A stretch of 64,000 nucleotides of DNA from Tetradesmus obliquus (GCA_030272155.1 CP126199.1:2294001-2358000); one strand, 5' to 3'. Counted from the stretch's first letter, positions 11,160-21,748 are shown. A program made the numbers and translations. The notes: generated from the sequence alone by a model not told the origin.

Positions 11160-12530
11160 ATGCTGCGCGCTGTGCAGAAGCTACCCGGTGTTCAAGGTGA
11201 TCTGCAAATATACAACACACGTACGCCTGTTAGCATGCCTCATGTGGCTGCAGATGTGCTGAATGCGCCCGTCTGCTCTTTTGTGTCTGTCTGCAGCCTT
11301 CAGCAGCAGCCTCACCTCAGCAACAGATTCTCAAGATGTGGCTGTTGCACAAAGCAAAGTTTCTGCAAGAGTTTTTTTTCTGTGGCAGGGCTCTTGGGCA
11401 GGCAAATGCAGCCTCTGCAGCATTTGCCTGACAGCATCAACATCAGCAGTGCATCCCAGCGTGCTGCTTAGCAGCGCCTACAGCAGAGGGCTCAACACGC
11501 TGGAGTGCATGCCTTTGATATAGTTGTGAACGGTGACCTGCAGCAATGGGAGTCCATGATTTGCGCAAGCTTGGCTGCGGGCATGTCGCTGCAGCTGCTT
11601 CCCAGCACCGTGCAGGACCAGGTATGTCAGGTGTTGCTGGCATCAGCTCCTAGCCTGTTGAATGTACTGGCTGCTAACTCCCCCACAGCTTGTGCAGGAA
11701 CTGCGGCTACCACTGTGGCTTGGCCGCACTCTCGCCCTGTCTTCAGAGGAGCAGGCCACTTGCAAGCGCCACATTGAGTACAAGGATGCTGATGGCAGGA
11801 TCCAGCAGCTGCAGGTGAATTAACAGGCGGTACTTAGCTTCTCTCAGCAGCTGGGTGTGGCGCCATCTCTCTGACCGTTGATGCTCCTGTGCAGGTTGAC
11901 CTGGCTTTCCCTGCAAACTCTAGGACCATCACCCGCTTTATGGAGGCGTGGTGGGGCTGCAAGGTGAACTTCAGCACTTGCCTGCTCACTTTGTGTACTA
12001 GGACAGCCTGCAGAAGCTCTTCAAATGCACAAACCTACTGAAGATGCAAAAGAGCTGGCAAATGCTTGCAGAAAGCATATGCTGTACCTTGGTGAAAATG
12101 CTTCAGGTTTTTGCTTTCAGATGGTAACCACCTCCAAGTCCAAAACCTGAAGCTTTTTCACCTGCCCGTCGCAGGGTGGGCGCCCTCCTGGCAGCAGCAA
12201 GAGAGCAGCAGCAGCACTTGCAGGCACCTCAAAGCCGCGGTTCAAGGCCATGCCAGTCAGCTTCAACAACGCAGTGGAGAAGGTCATGTACCTTGAAGCT
12301 GAGCTGCTGTCAGCGCTCAAGGAGGTCAAGTGAGCACCATCCCAAACTAAGCCAGCTTTTTGCTGATGCTGCATGTGCCCATGTGTGGTGAAGGATGCTT
12401 GACTGCCAGCTGGCATTGTATCTCTCCTATACCAGCGGCAGTCCAACCAAGTTTACTTGCCCTCTTGCTGCTGACCGTGCGTTGCCTTACTGTGTACTCA
12501 TGCCCTGCCTGCAGTGCTCAGCAGCTCAGA
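11160..12530 (+). CDS. Unrecognised conserved-looking gene, interrupted downstream by a palindrome
   Basis: Several exons with good splice sites read on the plus strand. One contains HAFDIVVNGDLQQW and ends VQDQ|gtatgt (about 11622). The next runs LVQELRLPLWLGRTLALSSE to RIQQLQ|gtgaat (about 11687-11815), then VDLAFPANSRTITRFMEAWW|...GCK|gtgaac (about 11895-11963), and GGRPPGSSKRAAAALAG to LLSALKEVK|gtgagc (about 12173-12330). The next acceptor (cctgcag, about 12513) leads straight into the first minisatellite unit. I do not recognise the family. A short LPLWLGRTLA segment recalls the LPLWLxxxLA block of GINS Psf3 proteins, but the rest does not follow that family, so I do not name it. The start codon is not fixed. 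A small Lys-rich reading at about 17430-17485, beyond the palindrome, could be its last exon. Confidence 0.45.
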
Positions 12531-12985
12531 GTGATGCGGGGAGGTGTGCCCAGCCCCAACAGGGATGAGGGGGGCACAGAGTGATGCGGGGAGGTGTGCC
12601 CAGCCCCAACATGGATGAGGGGGGCACAGAGTGATGCGGGGAGGTGTGCCCAGCCCCAACAGGGATGAGGGGGGCGCAGAGTGATGCGGGGAGGTGTGCC
12701 CGGCCCCAACAGGGATGAGGGGGGCACAGAGTGATGCGGGGAGGTGTGCCCGGCCCCAACAGGGATGAGTGGGGCACAGAGTGATGCGTGGAGGTGTGCC
12801 CGGCCCCAACAGGGATGAGGGGGGCACAGAGTGATGCGGGGAGGTGTGCCCGGCCCCAACAGGGATGAGGGGGGGCACAGAGTGATGCGGGGAGGTGTGC
12901 CCAGCCCCAACAGGGATGAGGGGGGCACAGAGTGATGCGTGGAGGTGTGCCCAGCCCCAACAGGGATGAGGGGGGCACAGAGTGA
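12527..12985 (+). repeat. Left outer minisatellite, 50 bp unit
   Basis: About nine head-to-tail 50 bp units start 'cagagtgatgcggggaggtg' at 12527, 12577, 12627 and so on, with a few point variants (gcgtgg/gcgggg, cagcccc/cggcccc). The 50 bp period is not a multiple of three, so all long frames through it are by-products. Confidence 0.92.
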
Positions 12986-12987
12986 GG

Positions 12988-13465
12988 TGTGCTCGCCCCC
13001 CCACAAGCTTAGGGGGGAAGCAGAGTGGTGGTCGGCAGCAGTGGTATGCTCGCCCCCAAAAGTCAAGAGGGAAGCAGAGAGGTGGTCGGCAGCAGAGGTA
13101 TGCTCGCCCCCAAAAGTCAAGGGGGAAGCAGAGTGGTGGTCGGCAGCAGTGGTATGCTCGCCCCCAAAAGTCAAGGGGGAAGCAGAGAGGTGGTCGGCAG
13201 CAGAGGTATGCTCGCCCCCAAAAGTCAAGGGGGAAGCAGAGAGGTGGTCGGCAGCAGAGGTATGCTCGCCCCCAAAAGTCAAGGGGGAAGCAGAGAGGTG
13301 GTCGGCAGCAGAGGTATGCTCGCCCCCAAAAGTCAAGGGGGAAGCAGAGAGGTGGTCGGCAGCAGAGGTATGCTCGCCCCCAAAAGTCAAGGGGGAAGCA
13401 GAGAGGAGGCGGGCAGCAGTGGTATGCTCACCCCCAAAAGTGAAGGGGGAAGCAGAGAGGTGGTC
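12988..13465 (+). repeat. Left inner minisatellite, 54 bp unit
   Basis: Eight units beginning 'gtatgctcgcccccaaaagt' lie at 13044, 13098, 13152, 13206, 13260, 13314, 13368 and 13422, preceded by a variant unit at about 12988. The 54 bp period is divisible by three, which keeps three frames open, but there is no sign of a gene. Confidence 0.92.
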
Positions 13466-14750
13466 TTTTCATGGAAGTCGATGTAGAAGAAAAGTGAGGC
13501 TCACCATCATGTTGCAACTTCCCCGGTATTTGGGCAGGCGTAGCCTGGCTGCTGGATAACACAGCTGCCACATCAGCGTATGTTGAAGCTTCGACGAGCA
13601 CAGGCAGCCCTGCGGCTTTGCCATGAATCACAAATTGTAGGTGGAAGCTAATTGCAGCTGAGCATGCAGTTGCCAGCTAGCCATGTGCACAGCAATTTGT
13701 GTGTAGATGTGGTTGCTGATAGTAGACCCGCATTACGCGCTGAGAAGTGTTGCTGCTAAGGCTGTTGCGTTGTTTGACGCGTTTGCATGTCTCTGGCAAT
13801 AGTATGCGTCTCTGCAGCGTTATGTGCATTCTGGCGGGAGCAGTTGCTTTCCCGCCTGATGGAACAACAAGCGTTGCACAGGAGCCCTGCTGCCATATTC
13901 TTCAAGTAACGAAAAGAGAGTTGAAAGCAGCGTGAATTAGCGTTCGCACAAAACAGCGTGCGACTACAATGCGATGCCCTGCTGACCGTCGGATGTTGCA
14001 TCAGGCCCGAGCTCCGGAGCTTACACCACTAGCTCACAATGCGAAGAATACTCTTAAACCAACTTCTAAGAAACCAACTCACGAGACGACTCTCGTGCCA
14101 GTGCCCAACTTGTGCCTGACCATGTGGTACACTGGTCATGTTCTGTGATGAGCGTCTGCTGCTGCTCAGCAGCAGTGCTGAAGAGTACGACCTTCACGCA
14201 CAGCCCGTGACCACCATGAGCAGTTGAAATGCAACAAGCAACATGTGTGCATCGCAATCGATTTGAGTTTTTGTGCACGGGTAGTGCACCGGGCCGCGCC
14301 GTGTTACCCCTCGCTCATACAACTGCTGGGCAGTAGTTCAGCTGTGGAGGAGTACAGGGCTTCACTCAAGCGTCAATAAACGTTGTTAGGTACTATCTAA
14401 CTTTTCCAATGGAGAATAGCAGTGTCAGGCCGATCTGCCTAGCACTCACAGGCAGATTTGGCACTGCTGGAGCAAGGTCTAGCCAAGTACTTCACATACC
14501 TGCCCCTGTCAGTCACCAAAACAGACCAAGAGGTCAATCAAAAGGTTATCGATTGGTTAACCATCGGTATAATCCACTCACAAGTCTCTCAAATGCAAAA
14601 CTTGACTGTGCCATCCAGGGCGGGAGCAGCTGCCAGCTGTCACATCCACTTTCAGTCCCTGCCATGCACAGCAGTGGCTGCACAATGCAAAATATGACAC
14701 TATCTGCACAATGCACTCAGATAGGGCCCATCCACAGGCTGTAGCAGAGG

Positions 14751-14803
14751 GTAAGGACTATCCGAAGGACTACATTGCAATTAGTCCTTCGGATAGTCCT
14801 TAC
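14751..14803. repeat. Palindrome centre, perfect hairpin with 11 nt loop
   Basis: The stem 'gtaaggactatccgaaggac' (one base longer on the loop side) faces its exact complement across the loop 14772-14782. This is the symmetry point of the whole 4.6 kb structure. Confidence 0.95.
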
Positions 14804-16089
14804 CCTCTGCTACAGCCTGTGGATGGGCCCTATCTGAGTGCATTGTGCAGATAGTGTCATATTTTGCATTGTGCAGCCACTGCTGTGCATGGCAGGGACT
14901 GAAAGTGGATGTGACAGCTGGCAGCTGCTCCCGCCCTGGATGGCACAGTCAAGTTTTGCATTTGAGAGACTTGTGAGTGGATTATACCGATGGTTAACCA
15001 ATCGATAACCTTTTGATTGACCTCTTGGTCTGTTTTGGTGACTGACAGGGGCAGGTATGTGAAGTACTTGGCTAGACCTTGCTCCAGCAGTGCCAAATCT
15101 GCCTGTGAGTGCTAGGCAGATCGGCCTGACACTGCTATTCTCCATTGGAAAAGTTAGATAGTACCTAACAACGTTTATTGACGCTTGAGTGAAGCCCTGT
15201 ACTCCTCCACAGCTGAACTACTGCCCAGCAGTTGTATGAGCGAGGGGTAACACGGCGCGGCCCGGTGCACTACCCGTGCACAAAAACTCAAATCGATTGC
15301 GATGCACACATGTTGCTTGTTGCATTTCAACTGCTCATGGTGGTCACGGGCTGTGCGTGAAGGTCGTACTCTTCAGCACTGCTGCTGAGCAGCAGCAGAC
15401 GCTCATCACAGAACATGACCAGTGTACCACATGGTCAGGCACAAGTTGGGCACTGGCACGAGAGTCGTCTCGTGAGTTGGTTTCTTAGAAGTTGGTTTAA
15501 GAGTATTCTTCGCATTGTGAGCTAGTGGTGTAAGCTCCGGAGCTCGGGCCTGATGCAACATCCGACGGTCAGCAGGGCATCGCATTGTAGTCGCACGCTG
15601 TTTTGTGCGAACGCTAATTCACGCTGCTTTCAACTCTCTTTTCGTTACTTGAAGAATATGGCAGCAGGGCTCCTGTGCAACGCTTGTTGTTCCATCAGGC
15701 GGGAAAGCAACTGCTCCCGCCAGAATGCACATAACGCTGCAGAGACGCATACTATTGCCAGAGACATGCAAACGCGTCAAACAACGCAACAGCCTTAGCA
15801 GCAACACTTCTCAGCGCGTAATGCGGGTCTACTGTCAGCAACCACATCTACACACAAATTGCTGTGCACATGGCTAGCTGGCAACTGCATGCTCAGCTGC
15901 AATTAGCTTCCACCTACAATTTGTGACTTATGGCAAAGCCGCAGGGCTGCCTGTGCTCGTCGAAGCTTCAACATACGCTGATGTGGCAGCTGTGTTATCC
16001 AGCAGCCAGGCTACGCCTGCCCAAATACCGGGCAAGTTGCAACATAATGGTGAGCCTCACTTTTCTTCTACATCGACTTCCATGAAAAG

Positions 16090-16450
16090 ACCACCTCTCT
16101 GCTTCCCCCTTCACTTTTGGGGGTGAGCATACCACTGCTGCCCGCCTCCTCTCTGCTTCCCCCTTGACTTTTGGGGGCGAGCATACCTCTGCTGCCGACC
16201 ACCTCTCTGCTTCCCCCTTGACTTTTGGGGGCGAGCATACCTCTGCTGCCGACCACCTCTCTGCTTCCCCCTTGACTTTTGGGGGCGAGCATACCTCTGC
16301 TGCCGACCACCTCTCTGCTTCCCCCTTGACTTTTGGGGGCGAGCATACCTCTGCTGCCGACCACCTCTCTGCTTCCCCCTTGACTTTTGGGGGCGAGCAT
16401 ACCACTGCTGCCGACCACCACTCTGCTTCCCCCCTAAGCTTGTGGGGAGG
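16090..16450 (-). repeat. Right inner minisatellite, 54 bp unit
   Basis: The mirror image of the 12988-13465 array, with two fewer 54 bp units than the left arm. The difference shows that copy number has changed since the arms were formed or last homogenised. Confidence 0.9.
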
Positions 16451-16454
16451 GCGA

Positions 16455-17113
16455 GCACACCTCACTCTGTGCCCCCCTCATCCCTGTTGGGGCTGGGCAC
16501 ACCTCCACGCATCACTCTGTGCCCCCCTCATCCCTGTTGGGGCTGGGCACACCTCCACGCATCACTCTGTGCCCCCCCTCATCCCTGTTGGGGCCGGGCA
16601 CACCTCCCCGCATCACTCTGTGCCCCCCTCATCCCTGTTGGGGCCGGGCACACCTCTACGCATCACTCTGTGCCCCCCTCATCTCTGTTGGGGCCGGGCA
16701 CACCTCCACGCATCACTCTGTGCCCCCCTCATTCCTGTTGGGCCCGGGCACACCTCCACGCATCACTCTGTGCCCCCCTCATCCCTGTTGGGGCCGGGCA
16801 CACCTCCCCGCATCACTCTGCGCCCCCCTCATCCATGTTGGGGCTGGGCACACCTCCCCGCATCACTCTGTGCCCCCCTCATCCATGTTGGGGCTGGGCA
16901 CACCTCCCCGCATCACTCTGTGCCCCCCTCATCCCTGTTGGGGCTGGGCACACCTCCCCGCATCACTCTGTGCCCCCCTCATCCCTGTTGGGGCCGGGCA
17001 CACCTCCCCGCATCACTCTGTGCCCCCCTCATCCCTGTTGGGGCCGGGCACACCTCCACGCATCACTCTGTGCCCCCCTCATTCCTGTTGGGGCTGGGCA
17101 CACCTCCACGCAG
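16455..17113 (-). repeat. Right outer minisatellite, 50 bp unit
   Basis: The mirror image of the 12527-12985 array with about 13 units, against about nine on the left. The array ends mid-unit at 'cacctccacgca', after which unique sequence resumes. Confidence 0.9.
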
Positions 17114-17637
17114 GGTTCCTACAATGCAAGCCTTGTGCAATGTCTGCAGCTGCTAGTGGAATGACTGTGCCAGTAACAGGTGCGCAGCAGTTGCGACTGT
17201 TCATTGCAGACCATGTAGCATGTTTGTGTCTGTTCGATGTTGTGTGTCCTGCAGCCTGCTAGACATGGATGTTGTCTCCCCTGCAGACCTATAGCTGCAG
17301 CTGCAGCCTGCAGGCCTGTAGTTGCAGTTGCTACATCGGATGCTTGCTTCGCCCTGGTGCTGCAAACTATGCATAATGCAGGTCCCGGCGCAGTGCATTA
17401 TGCAGGTCCAGGACACCATGGCAGGGTATAGGCAGCCGCTGGCAAGGGCACCAAGAGCAAGAGCAAAAACAGAGCCTGTTACATAAGGTGCAACACTGTC
17501 ACAACGTACGCATACCTAGCATTAGTTGCTTGTGAGCAACACAAAGCAGACTCACGACGTCCTATGATGACACGTGTCACAAGGTCCAGTGCATCTAAAG
17601 CGATGCGCCCACCTCGGCCACAGCATGCATTCCTGTT
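17114..17637. other. Spacer between palindrome and epimerase gene
   Basis: Contains 'gcataatgcaggtcc' type short repeats at 17370-17410 and possibly the last exon of the gene interrupted by the palindrome (a Lys-rich reading at 17430-17485). Nothing else is recognised apart from the polyadenylation signal listed separately. Confidence 0.4.
17479..17483 (-). terminator. TGTAA polyadenylation signal of the epimerase gene
   Basis: TTACA on the plus strand is TGTAA on the coding strand, 155 nt downstream of the stop at 17638-17640. TGTAA is the usual chlorophyte poly(A) signal. Confidence 0.5.
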
Positions 17638-20600
17638 TCAAACAGCTGGCTTGCTGCTCTTTGCCTGCTGCGCTGCTATCAGCGCTGCGCGCCAGTTCTG
17701 GTGGATGTAGCCGCGCGCATGCTGCGCCAGATCCCCCGAGTCGCTCCACAAGTTGCGCCACACGCACAGGTTGTTGCTCAGGTCCGGGCTCACAACAGCT
17801 GATGAAAAGGACTCAAAGGTGATGGGGCCTGCAGCGGCGCAGCAGAGCAGTGTGTATGTGTGGCAGTGATGAGCAAAACCAGCAGATGCTTGAGTAGACA
17901 ACGCATGTCTGGTGAAGCGGTTGTTTTGCAACGCTGTTTAGGAAAGATGCTGATGATATGTCTGCTCTGCTGCGCTTGGTGATGCCACCAGACCAGAGCC
18001 TGATTGCAACAGCAGCGGCAGCAGCAGCAGCAGCATCAGCAATACCAGCAGCAGCAGTAGCAGAAGCACATGTGCAGCCGATGCCTGCCACTTCCATCAA
18101 ACTGGTCACCACCACCACCAGCATCAACACCAGCAGCAGCAGTAGCAGCAGCAGCCGCCCGACCTGTGCACCCAATGTCCATCGGCCCCTTTAGCAGTCA
18201 AACAAAGTCCATGCTGCCCCCAAGCACCAACAGCCCCAGCACCAGCAACCTTAGCAGCAGCAGCTGTCGCACCTGTGTACCCGATGTCAGCCAGCCCCCT
18301 GAACAGCCCCGTGAAGTCCACGCTGCCGCTGCCCATGTGCCCACAAAACCACAGCAGCACCACAGCAGCAGCAGCCGCACTTTGCCCTATTGTGTTGCAC
18401 CCCCCCTCGCCCCCCAACCAGCAGCTGTCGCACCTGTGTACCCAATGTCCGCCAGCCCTCTGAACAATACTGTAAAGTCCACGCTGCCGCTGCCCATGTA
18501 GCCGCGCTGGCTCTCCCCCAGGTGCACGTAGCCCAGCCGGGACGGCCCACACAGCCGCACAGCCATCTCCATGCTGCGATGCAGCGGCGCGTGGCAGTGC
18601 AAATGGGTGCAAAAAGAAGTCATCAGTATATACCACATCTAGCGTGTGCTTGCAGAGGTGCCCGCCAGCCATCCGGGAGTTCCACATAGCCGCACAGCCC
18701 TCTCCATGCTGCGATGCAGCCGCGCAGGGCAGTGCAAGGCAGTACACGTGACAAACATAAATTTCAAGAGCGCCTGCAGAGGTGCCAGCCAGCCAGCCAG
18801 CCGGGAGGTACTGCATAGCCGCACAGCGCGCTAACATGTTAAAACACATATGCAGGGCAGTGGCTAAGAAGGACAGCGGGGTTAACCATGTGCTGGCAGG
18901 TATGGCAGCAAGCCAGCCGGGTGCGCCGTCACAGTCGAACAGCCATCTGCATGCTGCGATCGATGTGCAGTAACTGGGTGGCGTGGTGTTAGACACAGTG
19001 CAACACGGTGCATGCAGATGCGCCAGCCTGCCAGCAACATGCTATCACTTGTTGGTGCGTGCTTTCTCTGCCAGGTGCGTTGAATAAGCCCGATGCTCGT
19101 AAGGGTGCTTGTGTTGTTGGGTGCAATGATGAGTGCCTCAGCTACCGTTGCACCTGTTCTCCTCAATATTCATGTGGTAGCTGTCCAGGTGCACGTACAC
19201 GTTGGGGTGCTGCACCTCGCCCTCAATCAGCTCCATGGCCTGCGCTGCTGTGTTGAGCAGGTTGGTCTCGTACCTGCGGCGGCGCCACACACACACACAC
19301 ACACTCAGCAGATCTGCTGCTGCAACACAATGCAGTACAGTGCAACAGGATGTTTGCAGGGCAAGAGCCATCAGGAGCTGCTTGCTACACAATTTGACGC
19401 TGGCCATGCATGGCATATGCTCACGTCACTGGCAGCACTATCGGTGCCAGGGGGTGGTTTCTGTGCTGCTGCTCACCAGCTCGACAGTCAGCACACCTGT
19501 TGACCACCTCCAGGCAAACTTTGACTCCTCTGTCTGCTGCCTTGCCAGCCAGCAGCTTCAGCTCCTTCACGCAGTTAACCCTGCCCTGCTTTGTTAGCGG
19601 CGCAGGGTACTTTGCAAGCGCCGAATACAGGATGCCGCACAGGTGGCTCGCGCCAACAGCAGCTGCAAAGTTCAAGGCCTTATCGAGCTCTGCTGCTCCT
19701 GCTGCTACAATGGCTGAGTCATCGCTGCTGATGTCAGCATCCAGGGAAAGCCCTAGGCTGCATGCTGCGCCCACGCCATGCTCTGTGAAGATGCGGCGGG
19801 TGAGCTCGGCTGCACAGCAGCGGCAGCAGCGGCAGTGGCAGCGGCAGCAGAAGAGTCAGGGGCTGGCTGGTGTGTGTGCTTGCTGATATCGCAGAGTGCT
19901 TAAGGGTTGCTAATGCTGCAATAATGACTGGCTGCTGCTGCACAGCTGCGGATGTTTGCAGCGACACACATCCTCCAACACACCCAGTGACATGTGTATG
20001 GTATGGCTGCAACCCGCATGCTGCTGCGTATTAAGCTTGGCGGCCAAGCAATGCTGGTGAGTGCAGAGTGTTGAGTACAGAGGATCAAGCTTGCAAGCAC
20101 AGGCTGTTGCGAGTGCTCTAAATTTTAACCGCAAGGCCCGGCTGGCCGCAGGAGCTCATACAACACAGGATCATGCTGCGATCACCAGTACATTTGTCAC
20201 AGTTGCAGGCACGCACCATCCAGCTTGTCTGCATTGAATGCTGGGATTTCCACCAGGTCGTAACCAGCCTACAGCACAGGAAACAAGCAGGCATACAACA
20301 TCTGCGCCTTACTAAGCTGAGCAACACAGGACCCAGCAGCTGGGTATACGGCTATACGGGTGGGAGCAGCGCCTTTACAAGCAAGGACGTTGCAAAAAAT
20401 GGACTTGAACACGCAGAACTGCAAATATGAGTGCTGGGAAACTTCGCGGACTCGGCTGCAGCAACTCTGCTGCAGTTTTTGTACTGCCAGCGCAGTGACG
20501 GTTTCGGTGTGTGTGTTGAGGGCTGTCACCTTTGCCGCGCCACTTGCTGCTGCCACTATTGATGCCTGTGTCCAGTCACCAGCAAAAACTAGTGCATGCA

Positions 20601-20751
20601 CTCCAATGGGGTTGGTATAGGGTGCTGCAGCTGACGCTCTGACAGCAGTACACAGGCATCGCTGGGGAGGTCTTTGCACCCTGGCAACTGACAGCACTTG
20701 CTGCTGCGATACCGCTGCCTGCCCTCGCATGCTTACAGTTGCTGAGCACAT
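17638..20751 (-). CDS. D-tagatose/D-psicose 3-epimerase-like sugar isomerase (xylose-isomerase-like TIM barrel)
   Basis: The ATG at 20751 starts a basic, Ser/Ala-rich leader that could be an organelle transit peptide. Then comes NPIGVHALVFAGDWTQ, the first strand of the family. Later exons give AGYDLVEIPAFNADKLDG (about 20215-20268), GVGAACSLGLSLDADISSDD and LKLLAGKAADRGVKVCLEVV (about 19500-19815). YETNLLNTAAQAMELI with HPNVYVHLDSYHMNIEEN (about 19140-19272) carries the Glu/Asp/His metal-site segment typical of ketose 3-epimerases. HLGESQRGYMGSGSVDF then GLADIGYTGA (exon end about 18434), and ITFESFSSAVV to the stop (17638-17822) complete the barrel. Family members epimerise ketoses at C3 using Mn/Co/Mg; the natural substrate cannot be told from sequence. 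The intron region 18124-18960 contains repeated copies of exon pieces. A hAT element is inserted just upstream of the ATG. Confidence 0.83.
18155..18540 (-). repeat. Tandem copies of epimerase exon end GLADIGYTGA plus donor
   Basis: On the minus strand the exon end ...GGGTACACAG|gtgcga (true end about 18434) recurs at about 18283 (151 bp on) and 18174 (109 bp on), each followed by a GT. The translated copies read variants of 'GLADIGYTGA', two with frameshifts relative to the true exon. Confidence 0.82.
18510..18965 (-). repeat. Second repeat series upstream of the same epimerase exon
   Basis: Copies of a segment reading (minus strand) like 'HRSMEMAVRLCG' occur at about 18550-18600, 18690-18730, 18800-18830 and 18920-18965. 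All share 'ccgcacagccatctccatgctgcgatgcagc' variants on the plus strand. They appear to be acceptor-side units of the same exon, spaced roughly 110-150 bp. Confidence 0.7.
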
Positions 20752-20754
20752 GTG

Positions 20755-20762
20755 GTGCTGGT
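20755..20762. repeat. Target-site duplication, left copy (gtgctggt)
   Basis: Exact 8 bp direct repeat of 21741-21748, flanking the hAT element. Three bases separate it from the epimerase start codon (749-751 of this kilobase, minus strand). Confidence 0.93.
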
Positions 20763-21740
20763 CATAGTTGCACGAAACGTTTCGTTTGAAACGAAACGTT
20801 TCGTTTCTAAACGCGTTTTAAACGCCAGTGCCTGGACTGAAACGCTGCTGAAACGCTGCTGAAACGCCATGTCACAGTATGCACTCTAGAGGCATGTAGA
20901 GGCCAGTTACATCAATTCTTTGCATTTTAATTGTTTGTAAATGATCAATACTAGTCTTTATAGTCATTAATTGACCCCAGAACTGTGCCTGCAGGGCTTG
21001 GAGGGCTGCCAAGGCACGGCAGCAGGCTTGACTAGTTGACAGCAGTACAGCTCCAACACTTGAACATACTTGGCGATCGTCGCACGACAGCTCTTCGCAA
21101 AGTCAAAATGAATTGAGGTGCAAGTGCGTAATCTACTTATTAATCGTGATATCGTGTGAATGCGTTGATGTCCACGGACCATGTGCAGCGAGGCACCACA
21201 GCAGCTGGAGGGCTGCTCGGCGTATCAGGGATGAGCTTTCATCCCAAGGTTTACGCAAAGAAGCAAACTGGCAACATTAATGACAGGCGAGTCCTGACAT
21301 CCTCTGGGCACTTGCTGCAGGCCTTCACACCCGAGCCGGTGCCGAGCAAATGCGAAACGATCCTGCTGGCCCCACCGCTGAAGGAGTGATCACAGTGTTT
21401 GCATACAACTTTGCTGTAGTTGTTTCTTTCCTCTACCTTGTCATCATTCTGCCAGGCTATGGTAGCCTGATCAGTGGTCTTCTTGCCCATATCGGTGACT
21501 GATAGGAGAACAACAAGTATTCAAATACCAACAAAGATATACAGTAAATGTTTTGAAGAGCCCTGAGTACCTGAACGGGCCGCTAGGCCGAGTAACGAGG
21601 GGTTCTGCATTCAAACGCCTGAGCCCCACTAGAGCTGCCGTTTAGATACAGCGTTTCACACTGAAGGCGTTTAAAACGCACGTTTTAAACGTTTCGTTTC
21701 GTTTCATAAACAGCCGGACCCCACGTTTCGTGCAACTATG
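20763..21740 (-). mobile_element. hAT-type DNA transposon, non-autonomous, 978 bp
   Basis: Both ends carry the same 18 bp terminal inverted repeat (catagttgcacgaaacgt). They are flanked by an exact 8 bp target-site duplication, gtgctggt, at 20755-20762 and 21741-21748. Eight-base duplications are diagnostic of hAT elements. Subterminal regions are packed with cgtttcgttt/aaacgaaacg motifs (20774-20870 and 21655-21715), probable transposase-binding sites. Inside is one BED zinc-finger reading frame on the minus strand (21251-21490) and no catalytic transposase domain, so it is a deletion derivative. Perfect TIRs and TSD suggest a young insertion. It lies 3 bp upstream of the epimerase ATG. Confidence 0.93.
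21251..21490 (-). pseudogene. hAT transposase fragment: BED zinc-finger exon
   Basis: An ATG at 21490 gives a 79-residue frame. It includes VVCKHCDHSFSGGASRIVSH and GVKACSKCPEDVR, the pattern of BED-type zinc fingers at the N-terminus of hAT transposases (Cys-x2-Cys, then His, then Cys-x-x-Cys with the 'V.aC.kcP.dV' ending). The RNase-H-like catalytic core and dimerisation domain are absent from the element. It may encode a small DNA-binding protein or be a relic. Confidence 0.85.
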
Positions 21741-21748
21741 GTGCTGGT
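21741..21748. repeat. Target-site duplication, right copy (gtgctggt)
   Basis: Partner of 20755-20762; exact match. Confidence 0.93.

Larger units (their letters stand above)
12527..17113. mobile_element. 4.6 kb near-perfect palindrome with minisatellite arms (foldback-like)
   Basis: The two arms mirror each other about position 14777: base x pairs with 29554-x. The loop is only 11 nt (14772-14782). Across the core (about 13470-14771 and 14783-16088) I found no length change, and the paired reading frames have identical coordinates under the mirror rule. The arms continue into two arrays of different copy number on each side: a 54 bp repeat and, outside it, a 50 bp repeat. Long inverted arms built of tandem subrepeats are typical of foldback elements (Drosophila FB/Galileo type), but I see no transposase and no convincing target-site duplication. 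A recent inverted duplication is the alternative. The element falls in or next to an exon of the 11160-12530 gene. Confidence 0.85.

Noticed and set aside
12527-13465. Regular repeats that superficially suggest a CRISPR array
   Set aside because: Units are directly abutting with no unique spacers, the host is eukaryotic, and there are no cas genes.
14409-15145. Two identical 111-codon frames (MENSSVRPICLALTG...) in the palindrome arms
   Set aside because: Identity is forced by the inverted repeat. Overlapping alternative frames of similar length exist, and no family or coding signature is seen.
12518-17262. Long open frames of up to about 330 codons on both strands through the minisatellite arms, rich in repeated His-Ser-Val-Pro-Pro or Lys-Gly-Glu-Ala units
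   Set aside because: They are by-products of 50 and 54 bp tandem repeats: several frames are open at once on both strands, mirrored in both palindrome arms, with no start context or splice link to a gene.
18070-18501. Plus-strand Ser/Pro/Thr-rich frame of 143 codons
   Set aside because: It is the complement of the epimerase exon copies, and the minus strand carries the conserved protein.
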